NCBI GenBank assembly: GCA_000335735.1 | Contig: AMYY01000002.1 | Span: forward strand, 124,001 to 188,000 | Direction of reading: 5' to 3' | Source: an alpha proteobacterium L41A | Lineage (GTDB): Bacteria > Pseudomonadota > Alphaproteobacteria > Caulobacterales > Caulobacteraceae | DNA: 64,000 nucleotides | Part shown: piece by piece, positions 32,790 through 41,314 of the stretch | How positions within the stretch are numbered: the stretch's first letter is position 1 | Layout of the letters: each line of letters opens with the position of its first letter | Notes under the pieces: model-generated | Database searches by the model: none | Told to the model about the DNA's origin: nothing | The model's input: only the letters and a program-made list of their open reading frames with translations | Program-made: the position numbers and the translations under genes

Positions 32790-32984
32790 ATGCAGTTCCA
32801 CGTCGAAAACATGACTTGCGGCTCGTGCGTGAAGCACATCACCCAGGCCATCGCCACGGTGGATCCGGACGCCCGGCTCGAGGCCGACACGGTGTCGCGC
32901 ACCATCTCGGTGACCACCGTTGCCGACGCCGACGCCATCCAGAAGGCCCTTGCGGACGACGGTTACACCGCCCGGCCGATCTGA
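32790..32984 (+). CDS. copZ: CopZ-like HMA copper chaperone
   Basis: 64 residues, a single HMA domain with MTCGSC near the N-terminus (Cys10 and Cys13), which binds Cu(I) between two Cys. AAAGGAG precedes the start by 7 bases. It is divergent from copA under the paired CueR-type promoters and is followed 11 bp later by a DUF305 gene. It probably delivers Cu(I) to the HMA domains of CopA. Confidence 0.9.
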   Translation: MQFHVENMTCGSCVKHITQAIATVDPDARLEADTVSRTISVTTVADADAIQKALADDGYTARPI

Positions 32985-32995
32985 GCTCGTCCAAC

Positions 32996-33406
32996 ATGCA
33001 AGTGAAGGCGCTCACCCTCATCTTCATCGCCGGCGCCGCCCTGGCCGCCGGCGGTCTCGCCTATGCCCAATCCCAGATCGTCAAAGGAGATCCGGAACCC
33101 GCCATGACCCAGAACAGCCACGCCAATCACCCCGCCTCCGCCCCTTCCGGCAATCCCGCGGTGCGCGCCTATCAGGACGCCAACGACCGGATGCATGCTG
33201 ACATGACCATCGAATTCAGCGGCGACGCCGACGTCGACTTCATGAAGGGTATGATCCCGCACCATCAGGGAGCCATCGACATGGCCCGCGTTGTGCTGGA
33301 ACATGGTCAGGATCCCGAAGTTCGCCGCCTCGCCGAAGCTGTGATCACCGCCCAGGAGGCGGAGATCGCCATGATGAAATCCTGGCTCGACGCCCGGAGC
33401 CGGTAA
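32996..33406 (+). CDS. DUF305 domain periplasmic protein
   Basis: 136 residues from ATG 32996. A signal (residues 1-24, ending LAYAQ) and a His/Asn/Pro linker precede the DUF305 core [20 protein letters not shown] and [19 protein letters not shown]. It is co-transcribed with copZ. The core is close to that at 1821-2258. A periplasmic copper-binding role is suggested by the family and by this operon. Confidence 0.88.
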   Translation: MQVKALTLIFIAGAALAAGGLAYAQSQIVKGDPEPAMTQNSHANHPASAPSGNPAVRAYQDANDRMHADMTIEFSGDADVDFMKGMIPHHQGAIDMARVVLEHGQDPEVRRLAEAVITAQEAEIAMMKSWLDARSR

Positions 33407-33489
33407 GGCCGCTCGTTCGCCGCCCGCCCCTTCCCCCCGACGTGGCGGCGGAGATGGCGTCATCGGAACGGAACCCTCGAGGGCGCCAT

Positions 33490-33526
33490 GTCAGGCGCAC
33501 CAGTCCCTGGTGCGCCTGACGCCTTT
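33490..33526 (+). terminator. intrinsic terminator-like hairpin
   Basis: A 14-bp perfect stem GTCAGGCGCACCAG with its complement, loop TCC, followed by GCCTTTT. It lies between the convergent DUF305 and arsR genes and most clearly ends the copZ operon. Confidence 0.7.
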
Positions 33527-33536
33527 TCGGGCGACG

Positions 33537-33866
33537 TCAGGCCTCCGCATCCTCATTGATGTGGTGGAGCATGTCGATCAGCACATGGCTGACATGATGA
33601 TCGGCCACCTCATAGAAGACCTGCCGCGAGGCCCGGTCTCCCCGGACCAGACGCGCCCCGCGCAAAAGCCTGAGGTGGTGGCTGACCAGGGTCTGTGACA
33701 GCTCCAGACCGTCGGCGATCTCCTTGACCGGCCTGGGGCCGTCCAGACAGAACATGAGGATGCGCAGGCGGGTCGGATCGCCGAGCAGGCGAAAAGTCTC
33801 CGCCAGAGCCGACAGCTGGCGTGTGTCAAGCGCCGGCACTTTTTCGTCGTCGGCCCTGTCCGACAT
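33537..33866 (-). CDS. ArsR/SmtB-family metal-sensing repressor (CzrA-like)
   Basis: 109 residues from ATG 33866 (GGGGGCG upstream); a frame to 33893 would run into the operator. Winged-helix core LRILMFCLDGPRPVKEIADG and ELSQTLVSHHLRLL. The C-terminal helix has Asp89-x-His91-x10-His102-x2-Glu105, the full alpha-5 site of zinc sensors such as SmtB and CzrA; the alpha-3 Cys pair of CadC/ArsR is absent. It should release DNA when Zn(II) or Co(II) binds. The same operator precedes this gene, a CDF exporter and a TPR gene. Confidence 0.9.
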   Translation of the reverse strand: MSDRADDEKVPALDTRQLSALAETFRLLGDPTRLRILMFCLDGPRPVKEIADGLELSQTLVSHHLRLLRGARLVRGDRASRQVFYEVADHHVSHVLIDMLHHINEDAEA

Positions 33867-33888
33867 AAGTTCGCCCCCTGTTTCACTC

Positions 33889-33913
33889 AACACATGACGA
33901 TGTGTTCATATGT
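33889..33913. promoter_or_regulatory. SmtB/ArsR-type operator of the arsR gene
   Basis: AACACAT-GACG-ATGTGTT (33889-33906) followed by CATATGT. Read on the minus strand the 25-bp segment matches the operator before the CDF gene at 19 of 25 positions. It ends 23 bp before the arsR start, fitting autorepression. Confidence 0.7.
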
Positions 33914-34006
33914 GCAGACAGGGTGAAACACCGCGCCCCTCCGATCAAGAGGCCACACCCTCCTCGCCCTGTCGCTGAGGCGCGACCGACTTGTCGAGGT
34001 AAACCG

Positions 34007-35197
34007 TCAGTGGACCGTCGTCGGCGGCCGCCGGGCCGCCTGCCAAAGCAGGGGCGCGAGGATCAGGGCGACAGGCGGGAACAGGAGCCAGTTGATCGCT
34101 TGCCAGCCGGCGGTGTTGAGTATCGCGCCGGCCATGAAGGAGACGACGGCGGTGGCGCCGAAGACGAAGAAGTCATTTGCGCCTTGGGCCTTGCTCCGCT
34201 CCTCGACCGAATGACAGTCCGTCACCATGGCCGTGGCGCCGATGAAGCTGAAATTCCACCCAAGACCCATGATCATCAGCGACAGCCAGAAGTTTTCCAC
34301 CGCCACGCCCGACAGGGCAACCACCGCCGCAACCGCGATGAGAACCATGCCGACCGCCGCGACGCGTTCCTTTCCGAACCGCGCCATCAGGCGGCCGGTG
34401 AAGAAGCTTGGCGCGAACATGGCGAGCAGATGCCACTGGATGGCCAGAGCCGCGCTGTTCACCGAATGGCCGATGTTAACCATCGCCACCGGAGCGGCGG
34501 TCATGACGAAGGCCATCAGGCCGTAGGAGACCACGCCCGTCGCTACCGCCAGCATGAAACGCGGCGCTCGGAGAATCTGTCCCAGCGAGCGGCCGCCGCT
34601 GGGACCGGCCTGACCGATCGCCGGCGGCGAGCGCAGCAGCAGCAACACCGGGATGACCAGAAGAGCCAGGGCCGCCTGGCTGATGAAGCTGCCGACATAC
34701 GGCGTGCCAGGCACAGTGTCCCGGGTCCAGATGACCAGTTGGGGGCCGACAACAGCGGCGACCAGGCCGCCGACCATTACCCAGGAGATCGCCTGGGCCT
34801 TCAGATCCCCGTCCGCCCCATCGGCGGCTGCGAATCGATAGCTCTGGACGTAGGCGCCGTAGAGGCCGGCCGTGAAGGCTCCGAGACAAAAGATCCAGAA
34901 GGACGCGGTGAAGATTCCGAAGGCTGCGACGAGACCTGAAGCCACGCCAAACAGGGCGCCCAGAAGATAGCCGTTGCGGCGGCCGTGACGTCGCATGACG
35001 AAGGCTGCGGGCGGCGCGCCGAGGGCGAGCCCCACGCCGAACAGACTGACGGGAAAAGTAACCCAGGCAGGATCCGCAGCCAGTTGCTGGCCCACCAGGC
35101 CGCCCAGGGACATCACGATCGGGGGACTGGCGCCGCCCAACGCCTGGGCTGCGGTCAGCACGGCGATGTTGCGGCGAGCGATCGGCTGATCAGTCAT
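34007..35197 (-). CDS. MFS transporter
   Basis: 396 residues with twelve hydrophobic helices. MFS features include AAFVMRRHGRRNGYLLGALFG between TM2 and TM3 and a matching GRLMARFGKERV between the halves. The WNFSFIGATAMVTDCHSVEERSKAQ block is conserved among a group of uncharacterised exporters. It is divergent from csoR with a CsoR-type operator between them, so copper or another metal may control it. Substrate unknown. Confidence 0.8.
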   Translation of the reverse strand: MTDQPIARRNIAVLTAAQALGGASPPIVMSLGGLVGQQLAADPAWVTFPVSLFGVGLALGAPPAAFVMRRHGRRNGYLLGALFGVASGLVAAFGIFTASFWIFCLGAFTAGLYGAYVQSYRFAAADGADGDLKAQAISWVMVGGLVAAVVGPQLVIWTRDTVPGTPYVGSFISQAALALLVIPVLLLLRSPPAIGQAGPSGGRSLGQILRAPRFMLAVATGVVSYGLMAFVMTAAPVAMVNIGHSVNSAALAIQWHLLAMFAPSFFTGRLMARFGKERVAAVGMVLIAVAAVVALSGVAVENFWLSLMIMGLGWNFSFIGATAMVTDCHSVEERSKAQGANDFFVFGATAVVSFMAGAILNTAGWQAINWLLFPPVALILAPLLWQAARRPPTTVH

Positions 35198-35250
35198 CGT
35201 GACCTTCGGGATAAGAGACGCAAGACGGGAACAAATTCGCGCTGTGCACG

Positions 35251-35267
35251 ATACCTAGCCGGGGTAT
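35251..35267. promoter_or_regulatory. CsoR-type operator
   Basis: ATACCTAGCCGGGGTAT is a dyad with 5-bp outer arms (ATACC/GGTAT) and a G/C-rich centre, ending 9 bp before the csoR start. This matches the form of known CsoR boxes. It could control both csoR and the divergent MFS gene. Confidence 0.7.
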
Positions 35268-35276
35268 GGTAGACAC

Positions 35277-35552
35277 ATGCAGGCCAGAGACGTCAAATCG
35301 ATCCGCACCGCGCTGAACCGGATTTCCGGGCAGGTTCGCGGAGTCAGCCAGATGGTCGAGGACGGCCGCTATTGCATCGACATCCTTCATCAGGTTCACG
35401 CCGCCCGCGCGGCCCTGGCTCGGGTCGAGACCCAGATCCTGAAATCTCACGCCGCGTCCTGCGTCGAGGAGGCGATCGCGTCTGGCGACGCCGCTCAGCA
35501 GCGCGAGAAATTCACTGAACTGGCGGAGCTGTTCGCCAAGGCGAAACTCTAG
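35277..35552 (+). CDS. csoR: CsoR-type copper-sensing repressor
   Basis: 91 residues, DUF156 fold. The Cu(I) ligands of CsoR are in place: Cys33 in the GRYCID segment, His58 and Cys62 in KSHAASC. The RISGQVRGVSQMVEDG helix is typical. On Cu(I) binding such proteins leave their operator. It probably controls the glutaredoxin-MauE and DUF305 genes downstream (gap 19 bp) and possibly the MFS gene. Confidence 0.9.
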   Translation: MQARDVKSIRTALNRISGQVRGVSQMVEDGRYCIDILHQVHAARAALARVETQILKSHAASCVEEAIASGDAAQQREKFTELAELFAKAKL

Positions 35553-35571
35553 AAACCGGAGGAAACCCGTC

Positions 35572-36330
35572 GTGACGTCCCCAGCCAAACGCGCTCAAAT
35601 CTACCGAATGGTCATGCCCGGCCACACCTGCCCCTATGGCCTGAAGGCGCTGCACCTGCTGAAGAGCCGGGGCTATACGGTGGAGGACCATCACCTCGCC
35701 TCGCGCGAGCAGACCGACGCCTTCAAGGCCGAACATGGCGTCCAGACAACGCCCCAGACCTTTATCGACGGCAAGCGCATCGGCGGTTTCGATGACCTGC
35801 GCCGCTTCTTCGGCATGCGCGTGCGCGACAAGGATGAAGTCACCTATACGCCGGTCATCGCCCTGTTCGCCATGGCCGCGCTGATGGCCATGGCCGCCGG
35901 CTGGGCGGCCTATGGCGAACTGATCTCGGTGCGGGTCGTGGAATGGTTCATCGCCATCGCCATGTGCCTTCTGGCGCTGCAGAAGCTGAAGGACGTTGAC
36001 GCCTTCGCCACCATGTTCCTGAACTACGACCTTCTGGCCAAGCGGTGGGTGCCGTACGGAACCGTCTACCCCTATGCCGAAGGCCTGGCGGGTCTTCTGA
36101 TGCTGGCCGGCGCCCTGATGTGGGTCTCGGTCCCGGTCGCCCTGTTCATCGGCGGCGTGGGCGCGGCCTCGGTGTTCAAGGCCGTCTATATCGACAAGCG
36201 CGAACTGAAGTGCGCCTGCGTCGGCGGCGACAGCAAGGTGCCGCTGGGCTTCGTCTCGTTGTCAGAGAATCTGATGATGGTCGGCATGGCGATCTGGATG
36301 CTGGTCAAGCCGATGGGCATGGGCCACTAG
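35572..36330 (+). CDS. glutaredoxin-MauE domain fusion membrane protein
   Basis: 252 residues from GTG 35572, with GGAGG 6 bases upstream. Residues about 8-82 are a glutaredoxin with active site HTCPYG (single active-site Cys) and the TPQTFIDGKRIGG glutathione-binding part. Residues about 93-250 form four helices of the MauE/DoxX type (YPYAEGLAGLLMLAG) with a Cys-x-Cys (KCACVGG) before the last helix. MauE proteins help form disulfides in the periplasm. The gene follows csoR, so a copper-linked thiol role is likely. Confidence 0.85.
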   Translation: MTSPAKRAQIYRMVMPGHTCPYGLKALHLLKSRGYTVEDHHLASREQTDAFKAEHGVQTTPQTFIDGKRIGGFDDLRRFFGMRVRDKDEVTYTPVIALFAMAALMAMAAGWAAYGELISVRVVEWFIAIAMCLLALQKLKDVDAFATMFLNYDLLAKRWVPYGTVYPYAEGLAGLLMLAGALMWVSVPVALFIGGVGAASVFKAVYIDKRELKCACVGGDSKVPLGFVSLSENLMMVGMAIWMLVKPMGMGH

Positions 36331-36349
36331 ACCGGAAGGATCGTCAGTC

Positions 36350-36853
36350 ATGTCCCACACCGATCACGGCGGACCTGCTGCGGCGGTCGGCAGGGCGTCC
36401 GGATCGCACGGCCGTCCCTATCTGATGTTCTGGATCAACATGGCTCTCGGCCTGGTGGTCATGTACGTCGTCATGTTCTCCATGATCGACGGCTGGATCG
36501 ACTTCCGGAACAACCTGAATATGGTCTATATGGCGGTCACCATGTGGGCACCGATGGGGATCTTCATGCTGGCCACTATGCCGGGCATGTATCCGAACCG
36601 GCGGCTGAACCTGGCGATGTACATCCTGTTCGTGCTCCTGACCGCAGGCTCCTTCTGGGCCACGCGAACCCAGACGCTCATCGACGACCGCCAGTTCGTG
36701 GAATCAATGATCCCACATCACTCCGGCGCCATCCTGATGTGCCGCGAGGCGGACCTGTCCGATCCGGAACTGGTGACGCTGTGCGGCGAGATCGTTCAGG
36801 CCCAGCGTCGCGAGATCGACCAGATGAGCCGGATCGCGGACCGGCTGCGCTAG
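36350..36853 (+). CDS. membrane-bound DUF305 protein
   Basis: 167 residues. Unlike the other two DUF305 proteins here, it begins with three membrane segments (about residues 24-44, 57-80 and 84-102) and the DUF305 motif MIPHHSGAILMC follows at about residue 120, with an extra Cys pair (MCREA and TLCGEI). It is the third gene after csoR and ends before a hairpin. Probably a copper-binding membrane protein. Confidence 0.85.
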   Translation: MSHTDHGGPAAAVGRASGSHGRPYLMFWINMALGLVVMYVVMFSMIDGWIDFRNNLNMVYMAVTMWAPMGIFMLATMPGMYPNRRLNLAMYILFVLLTAGSFWATRTQTLIDDRQFVESMIPHHSGAILMCREADLSDPELVTLCGEIVQAQRREIDQMSRIADRLR

Positions 36854-36884
36854 CGCCTCCCGGGGAGCGGACCGGCACCCGACC

Positions 36885-36912
36885 GTCCGGCGCCGGAAAG
36901 CCGGCGCCGGAC
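36885..36912. terminator. hairpin between convergent genes
   Basis: A 12-bp perfect stem GTCCGGCGCCGG with its complement and loop AAAG lies between the convergent DUF305 and CDF genes. No T run. Confidence 0.55.
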
Positions 36913-36919
36913 ATCGTGA

Positions 36920-37948
36920 TCAGTGGGCGTGCGCACGCCCCGGCGCATGGTCATGATCGTGGTCGTGGCCAGAATGATCATGCCCCCCTTCGTCGTGCGC
37001 GTGATCGTTCGCCGGTGCGGCGGCCGACAGGCTGCACACCGCGGAACCGTCGTTCCAGTCCACGGCGACGGTCGGATGCTCGATGCTGAACCTCGACTTC
37101 AGCTCGCGCTCGACGGCGCCGACCACCGTCCGTGCCTGACCGTCCGAGACAGGGCGGACGTGGAGTGTGGCCAGGGTCCGCCCCGAGGTGATCTGCCAGA
37201 CGTGGATATGGCTGACCTCGGCCAGTCCCGCGACCGTTTCCTTGAGGTGGGCCGTGACCATGTCCGGCGCGGCGTTGTCCGGCGCGCCCTCGAGCAGGAT
37301 GTGAAGCGACTTGCCCAGCAGCTTCCAGGCGCTGCGCAGGATCAGGAGGGAAACCAGGACCGAAAGGATCGGATCGATCGGGGTCCAGCCCGTCAGATAG
37401 ATGATGATGGCCGCACCGACCGCGCCGACCGAACCCAGAAGGTCGCCCATCACATGCAGGGCGGCGCCCTTGATGTTCACATGTTCGGTGTCGCCGCGGG
37501 TCAGAATCCAGAAGACGAGGATGTTGATCAGCAGTCCGGCCACGGCCACCCAGAACATCGGCCCGGCCAGGACGGCGTGAGGCTGCTGGAACCGCTCCCA
37601 GGCCTCGTAGAGAATCCAGCCGACGATCGCGAACAGGGTCACGGCGTTGATGAAGCCGGCGATGACCTCGAAGCGGAGGTAGCCAAACGTCCGCCGGGAG
37701 TCCGCCATGCGCCGTCCGAACCGGAACGCCAGATAGGCGAGCGCCAGGGCGATGGCGTCGGTGAGCATATGGCCCGCATCCGCCAGCAGGGCGAGCGAGC
37801 CCGACATCAGGCCGCCGACCACCTCGACGACCATGAAGGTGAAGATCAGGCTGAAGGAGAGCAGGACCTTGCGTTCATTGTCCCGCGTCACCGTGGGTGC
37901 GTGGGAATGGTCATGGTCATGGGAGTGGTCGTGATGGGAATGAGACAT
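36920..37948 (-). CDS. czcD: CDF-family zinc/cobalt/cadmium exporter (CzcD/DmeF-like)
   Basis: 342 residues. The N-terminus is His-rich (SHHDHSHDHDHSH), six helices carry the metal site motifs HMLTD in TM2 and HVMGD in TM5, and a full cytoplasmic domain (about residues 215-300) ends in another His/Asp-rich tail. CDF proteins exchange Zn(II), Co(II) or Cd(II) for protons out of the cytoplasm. A perfect 38-bp palindrome containing the SmtB/ArsR-type operator starts 21 bp upstream of its ATG, so zinc-responsive derepression is expected. Confidence 0.92.
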   Translation of the reverse strand: MSHSHHDHSHDHDHSHAPTVTRDNERKVLLSFSLIFTFMVVEVVGGLMSGSLALLADAGHMLTDAIALALAYLAFRFGRRMADSRRTFGYLRFEVIAGFINAVTLFAIVGWILYEAWERFQQPHAVLAGPMFWVAVAGLLINILVFWILTRGDTEHVNIKGAALHVMGDLLGSVGAVGAAIIIYLTGWTPIDPILSVLVSLLILRSAWKLLGKSLHILLEGAPDNAAPDMVTAHLKETVAGLAEVSHIHVWQITSGRTLATLHVRPVSDGQARTVVGAVERELKSRFSIEHPTVAVDWNDGSAVCSLSAAAPANDHAHDEGGHDHSGHDHDHDHAPGRAHAH

Positions 37949-37968
37949 GGAGCGGCGCCCGCTGGAGA

Positions 37969-38006
37969 ACAGATAACATATGAATACGTATTCATATGTT
38001 ATCTGT
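37969..38006. promoter_or_regulatory. perfect 38-bp palindrome containing a 12-2-12 ArsR operator
   Basis: The half-site is ACAGATAACATATGAATAC and the other half is its exact reverse complement, 38 bp in all. The inner part TATGAATA-CG-TATTCATA is the SmtB/CzrA operator form. It lies just upstream of the CDF gene. Confidence 0.88.
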
Positions 38007-38047
38007 CAACCGCTCGGGGGCGCCCTCGCAGGCCGGCTTGCATCTCG

Positions 38048-38896
38048 TCATCCGCCCAGATCGACCGGCGCGAAGCTCTTCACCAGATCATCTACCGCCT
38101 TCACCTGCTCGAGCATGACGGCCAGTCTGTCCAGCGGCAGGGCGCTGGGCCCGTCGCACAGCGCCTGATCCGGGTCCGGGTGGGCTTCCAGAAACAGCCC
38201 GGCCAGGCCCAGGGCGAGGCCTGAACGGGCGAGCTCCAGCACCTGTCCGCGCCGCCCTCCCGATCGGGCGGCGCCGGGATCGCGCGTCTGCAGGGCATGG
38301 GTGGCGTCAAACACGATCGGCGCGCCGTCGCTCACGGTCTTCATCACACCGAAACCGAGCATATCCACGACGAGATTGTCATAGCCGAAGGAACTGCCTC
38401 GCTCGCACAGGATGACATCCGGGGCCCCGAAGTCTTTGAACTTCTCGACCACATGGGCGATCTGGTGCGGGCTCATGAACTGGGGTTTCTTCACGTTGAT
38501 GGCCCGGCCGGTGCTCGCCAGCGCCGCGATCAGATCCGTCTGGCGCGCGAGGAAGGCCGGGAGCTGGAGAATGTCGCAGACCTCGGCGACGGCAGCCGCC
38601 TGCTCCGGCCAATGAACGTCCGTCAGCACCGGGACGTCGAACGCGCGGCGAACCTCCTCGAGGATGCGCAGGCCCGCGTCCAGGCCGGGTCCGCGATAGG
38701 ACCGGTTCGACGACCGGTTGGCCTTGTCGAACGATCCCTTGAAGACAAACGGCATGCCCAGCCGCCCGGTCTCCGTCTTCATCGCCTCAGCGACGGTCAT
38801 CGCCAGGTCCCGGCTCTCCAGCACGTTCACGCCGCCGATCAGCACCATCGGCCGGTTGTTGGAGAAGGAGGCCTGTCCCACCTGAACCGTCTTCAT
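38048..38896 (-). CDS. kdsA: 3-deoxy-8-phosphooctulonate synthase (KDO-8-P synthase)
   Basis: 282 residues from ATG 38896 (GGAG 6 bases upstream); the frame reaches 38908. It condenses arabinose-5-phosphate and phosphoenolpyruvate to KDO-8-phosphate for lipopolysaccharide. Motifs: [18 protein letters not shown] and [11 protein letters not shown]. The residue that separates metal-independent from metal-dependent enzymes is Asn (Asn24, in GGVNVLES), so it is the metal-independent class. A core-pathway gene among resistance genes may be a second copy; that needs the rest of the genome. Confidence 0.92.
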   Translation of the reverse strand: MKTVQVGQASFSNNRPMVLIGGVNVLESRDLAMTVAEAMKTETGRLGMPFVFKGSFDKANRSSNRSYRGPGLDAGLRILEEVRRAFDVPVLTDVHWPEQAAAVAEVCDILQLPAFLARQTDLIAALASTGRAINVKKPQFMSPHQIAHVVEKFKDFGAPDVILCERGSSFGYDNLVVDMLGFGVMKTVSDGAPIVFDATHALQTRDPGAARSGGRRGQVLELARSGLALGLAGLFLEAHPDPDQALCDGPSALPLDRLAVMLEQVKAVDDLVKSFAPVDLGG

Positions 38897-39121
38897 TCTC
38901 GTCTCCATGGCATCGCCGTCGTCCCGCAGGATCGGCTGTTGAGATTGGATGCAGTCGCCAACTGCGAAGGGCGCGCCCGCTACCGGACCGTCGACCGCCG
39001 TCCGGGCTCGACGCGGGCTTGCGGCGCCGGGCCTCGAGACGCAAGATCACCCGCCAACATGGCGACGGGAAGGGCCCGCCGGATCCGGCCGGCCCAGACG
39101 CCTGTCAGGAGACGTGCATCC

Positions 39122-39907
39122 GTGCATTCGCGAGACATCGTCACGGCGGTTCTGGATCCGCTGGAGGCCCTCGGCGGGGGACTGAAGCTGGCGCAGTTCA
39201 TCGCCCTGCTCGGCCTGTTCGACATCAACCCGGACGCTGTGCGGGCGACCCTGTCGCGTATGCGGCGCGAGGGGCTCCTGCATACGGAAAAGATCGGACG
39301 CGAGGTCGAGTATACGTTGACCGACGAGATGCGGCGTCGGCTGAAGGCCGAACGGGATCGCAGCCTTACAGCGCCTTCAGCGGCCTGGTCGGGCGACTGG
39401 ACCACGGTACTCTACCAGATTCCCGAAAGCGACCGATCCCGGCGCGAAAAGCTCAAGCGGCGCCTCATCGATCGCGGGTTCGGCCAACTTAACCCGACGA
39501 CCTGGATCAGCCCCCGTGACGAGCGCGACACTCTCCGCTGCGACCTGTGCTGCGATGGCGATCTCTCGGTGGTCATCCTCACCAGCCGGACGGGAAGCCT
39601 CGAGCGTGACCGCGACCTCGTGACGAGGGCCTGGGATCTCGATGAAATCGCCGGGCACTATCGGGGCTTCACGACGGAGTGGAGCCCCGTTCTCACCGGG
39701 CGTCTCGCGTCCCCGAGCGAAGCCTTTCGCCTGCGCACCCTGCTCATGAGCGACTGGTTCCACCTGCCCCGCCATGACCCTCGCCTTCCCCTGCCCCTGC
39801 AGCCGCGGGGCTGGGCGGGTCAGGACGCCTTCGCCCTGTTTCAGCGTCTCGCCGGCGTCCTGGAAAAGCCCGCGCTATCCTATCTGGCTGGCCTTCGCGC
39901 ATCCTAA
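39122..39907 (+). CDS. PaaX-family transcriptional regulator
   Basis: 261 residues from GTG 39122 with GGAG 10 bases upstream. The N-terminal winged helix (LGLFDINPDAVRATLSRMRREGLL) and the PaaX C-terminal part (WTTVLYQIPESDRSRREKLKRRL, then GFGQLNPTTWISP) are clear. PaaX represses phenylacetate catabolism in other bacteria. No paa genes are present; the nearest catabolic candidate is the convergent aromatic-acid-type MFS gene, or the downstream TPP-enzyme group. Confidence 0.82.
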   Translation: MHSRDIVTAVLDPLEALGGGLKLAQFIALLGLFDINPDAVRATLSRMRREGLLHTEKIGREVEYTLTDEMRRRLKAERDRSLTAPSAAWSGDWTTVLYQIPESDRSRREKLKRRLIDRGFGQLNPTTWISPRDERDTLRCDLCCDGDLSVVILTSRTGSLERDRDLVTRAWDLDEIAGHYRGFTTEWSPVLTGRLASPSEAFRLRTLLMSDWFHLPRHDPRLPLPLQPRGWAGQDAFALFQRLAGVLEKPALSYLAGLRAS

Positions 39908-39959
39908 GGACCGGCGCACCGCGGACGCCCGCCGAAGCGGACGTCCGCATGGCATCCCG

Positions 39960-41300
39960 TCAGGCGCGCAACCGGGGCACGCTCATGACCATGATCACCC
40001 CGAGGACGGCCGGAACGACCCAGACCGCGAAGTTGACGAAGTCCGAGAGGCCCGCGCCGATGAGCGCGCCGCCCAGGACGATGGCGACCGCAGCCCCCGT
40101 GCGGCCGACCGCCAGGATCGTGCCCAGGGCCGTGCCGCGCATGGCGTCGGGGTAGGAGGTCGCGATGAACCCGTTCAACAGGATTTGCGCGCCGATCGAA
40201 CCGAAGCCGACGAGGGCCACCAGCGGATACATCACGGCCAGGGCGTGTCCGTCGCCCGACAGGAAGCCAAGCGCCATGACGAACAGCGCCGCGCCGGCCA
40301 TGGCGAAGGCAGCCGAGACCACGCGCCTGGCCCCAAACCGGTCCGCCAGGGGCGAAGCGACCAGCGAACCGATCACGGCGCCGGCGTTCACAGTGAGCAG
40401 GAAGCTCAGCGACGACGTCAGGGAATAGCCCGCCAGGGTCAGCAGTTTGGGCATCCAGGTGTTGAGGCCATAGATCAGTATCTGTCCGGCGATCGCGGCC
40501 AGCAGGAAGACAGCGGTGACGACAGCCCAGCGGCCCGAGAAGATCGCCAGCAGCGGATTGCGCGGTTTGACCCCATTCCTTGTCGGGGACGCCGCGCCCG
40601 GCACCGCCTGCGGCTCCAGTCCGTAGGCCTCCACGATGCGGTCGGCGTCCTCGACCCGGCCGCGGGCGCGCAGATAGGCCGGCGATTCGGGCAGATAGAG
40701 CATCAGCAACGGCACGATGGTGACCAGGGGCAGGCCGCCGATCGACAGCATGCCGCGGAAGCCGAAGGCGTCCACGAAGCCGATGGCCAGCAGCGCCGCC
40801 AGAATCCCGCCGAACGAGTAGCCGGAGAACATCAGGGCGTTGTTGAAATTCTTGCGACCCGCCCGCGAGAACTCGACTGTGGTCGCCACGGCGGTCGGGA
40901 TGACGCCGCCCAGGCCGATGCCCGACAGGAAGCGGAACAGGCCGAACAGTTCGGGGGTCGGCGCGGCGGCTGTCGCGAGCATCAGGATGGAGAAAAAGGC
41001 CACGGCGCCGATCAGCACCCTGCGCCGCCCGACCAGATCCGTGAGATACCCCACCATCAGCGAACCCAGCGCCATGCCGAGCAGCGCCAGGCTATTCATC
41101 GCACCGGTTTCGGCGGTCGTCAGTCCCCATTTCTCGTAGGCGAGGATGGAGTCGACGATCGTCCCGTAGACCACCAGGTCATAACCATCGAACACCAGGG
41201 CCAGGAAGGCCAGGGCGATGACCAGCCCCACGGATTTCTTCTTGATCGGCGGGCCAGACCTCCCTGTCGGGGCGCCGGGACTCAGGGAAGACAGGCTCAT
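39960..41300 (-). CDS. MFS transporter, aromatic acid:H+ symporter type
   Basis: 446 residues, twelve helices. The motif VFDGYDLVVYGTIV in TM1 and the block GVIPTAVATTVEFSRAGRKN between TM4 and TM5 are characteristic of the AAHS group (PcaK, BenK, GenK-like) that imports benzoate-type acids. It is 131 bp downstream of the CDF gene in the same direction, with a perfect short palindrome (41315-41329) before its start. The substrate cannot be fixed; a PaaX-like regulator gene lies convergently next to it. Confidence 0.85.
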   Translation of the reverse strand: MSLSSLSPGAPTGRSGPPIKKKSVGLVIALAFLALVFDGYDLVVYGTIVDSILAYEKWGLTTAETGAMNSLALLGMALGSLMVGYLTDLVGRRRVLIGAVAFFSILMLATAAAPTPELFGLFRFLSGIGLGGVIPTAVATTVEFSRAGRKNFNNALMFSGYSFGGILAALLAIGFVDAFGFRGMLSIGGLPLVTIVPLLMLYLPESPAYLRARGRVEDADRIVEAYGLEPQAVPGAASPTRNGVKPRNPLLAIFSGRWAVVTAVFLLAAIAGQILIYGLNTWMPKLLTLAGYSLTSSLSFLLTVNAGAVIGSLVASPLADRFGARRVVSAAFAMAGAALFVMALGFLSGDGHALAVMYPLVALVGFGSIGAQILLNGFIATSYPDAMRGTALGTILAVGRTGAAVAIVLGGALIGAGLSDFVNFAVWVVPAVLGVIMVMSVPRLRA

Positions 41301-41314
41301 GACGTTCGATCCAT

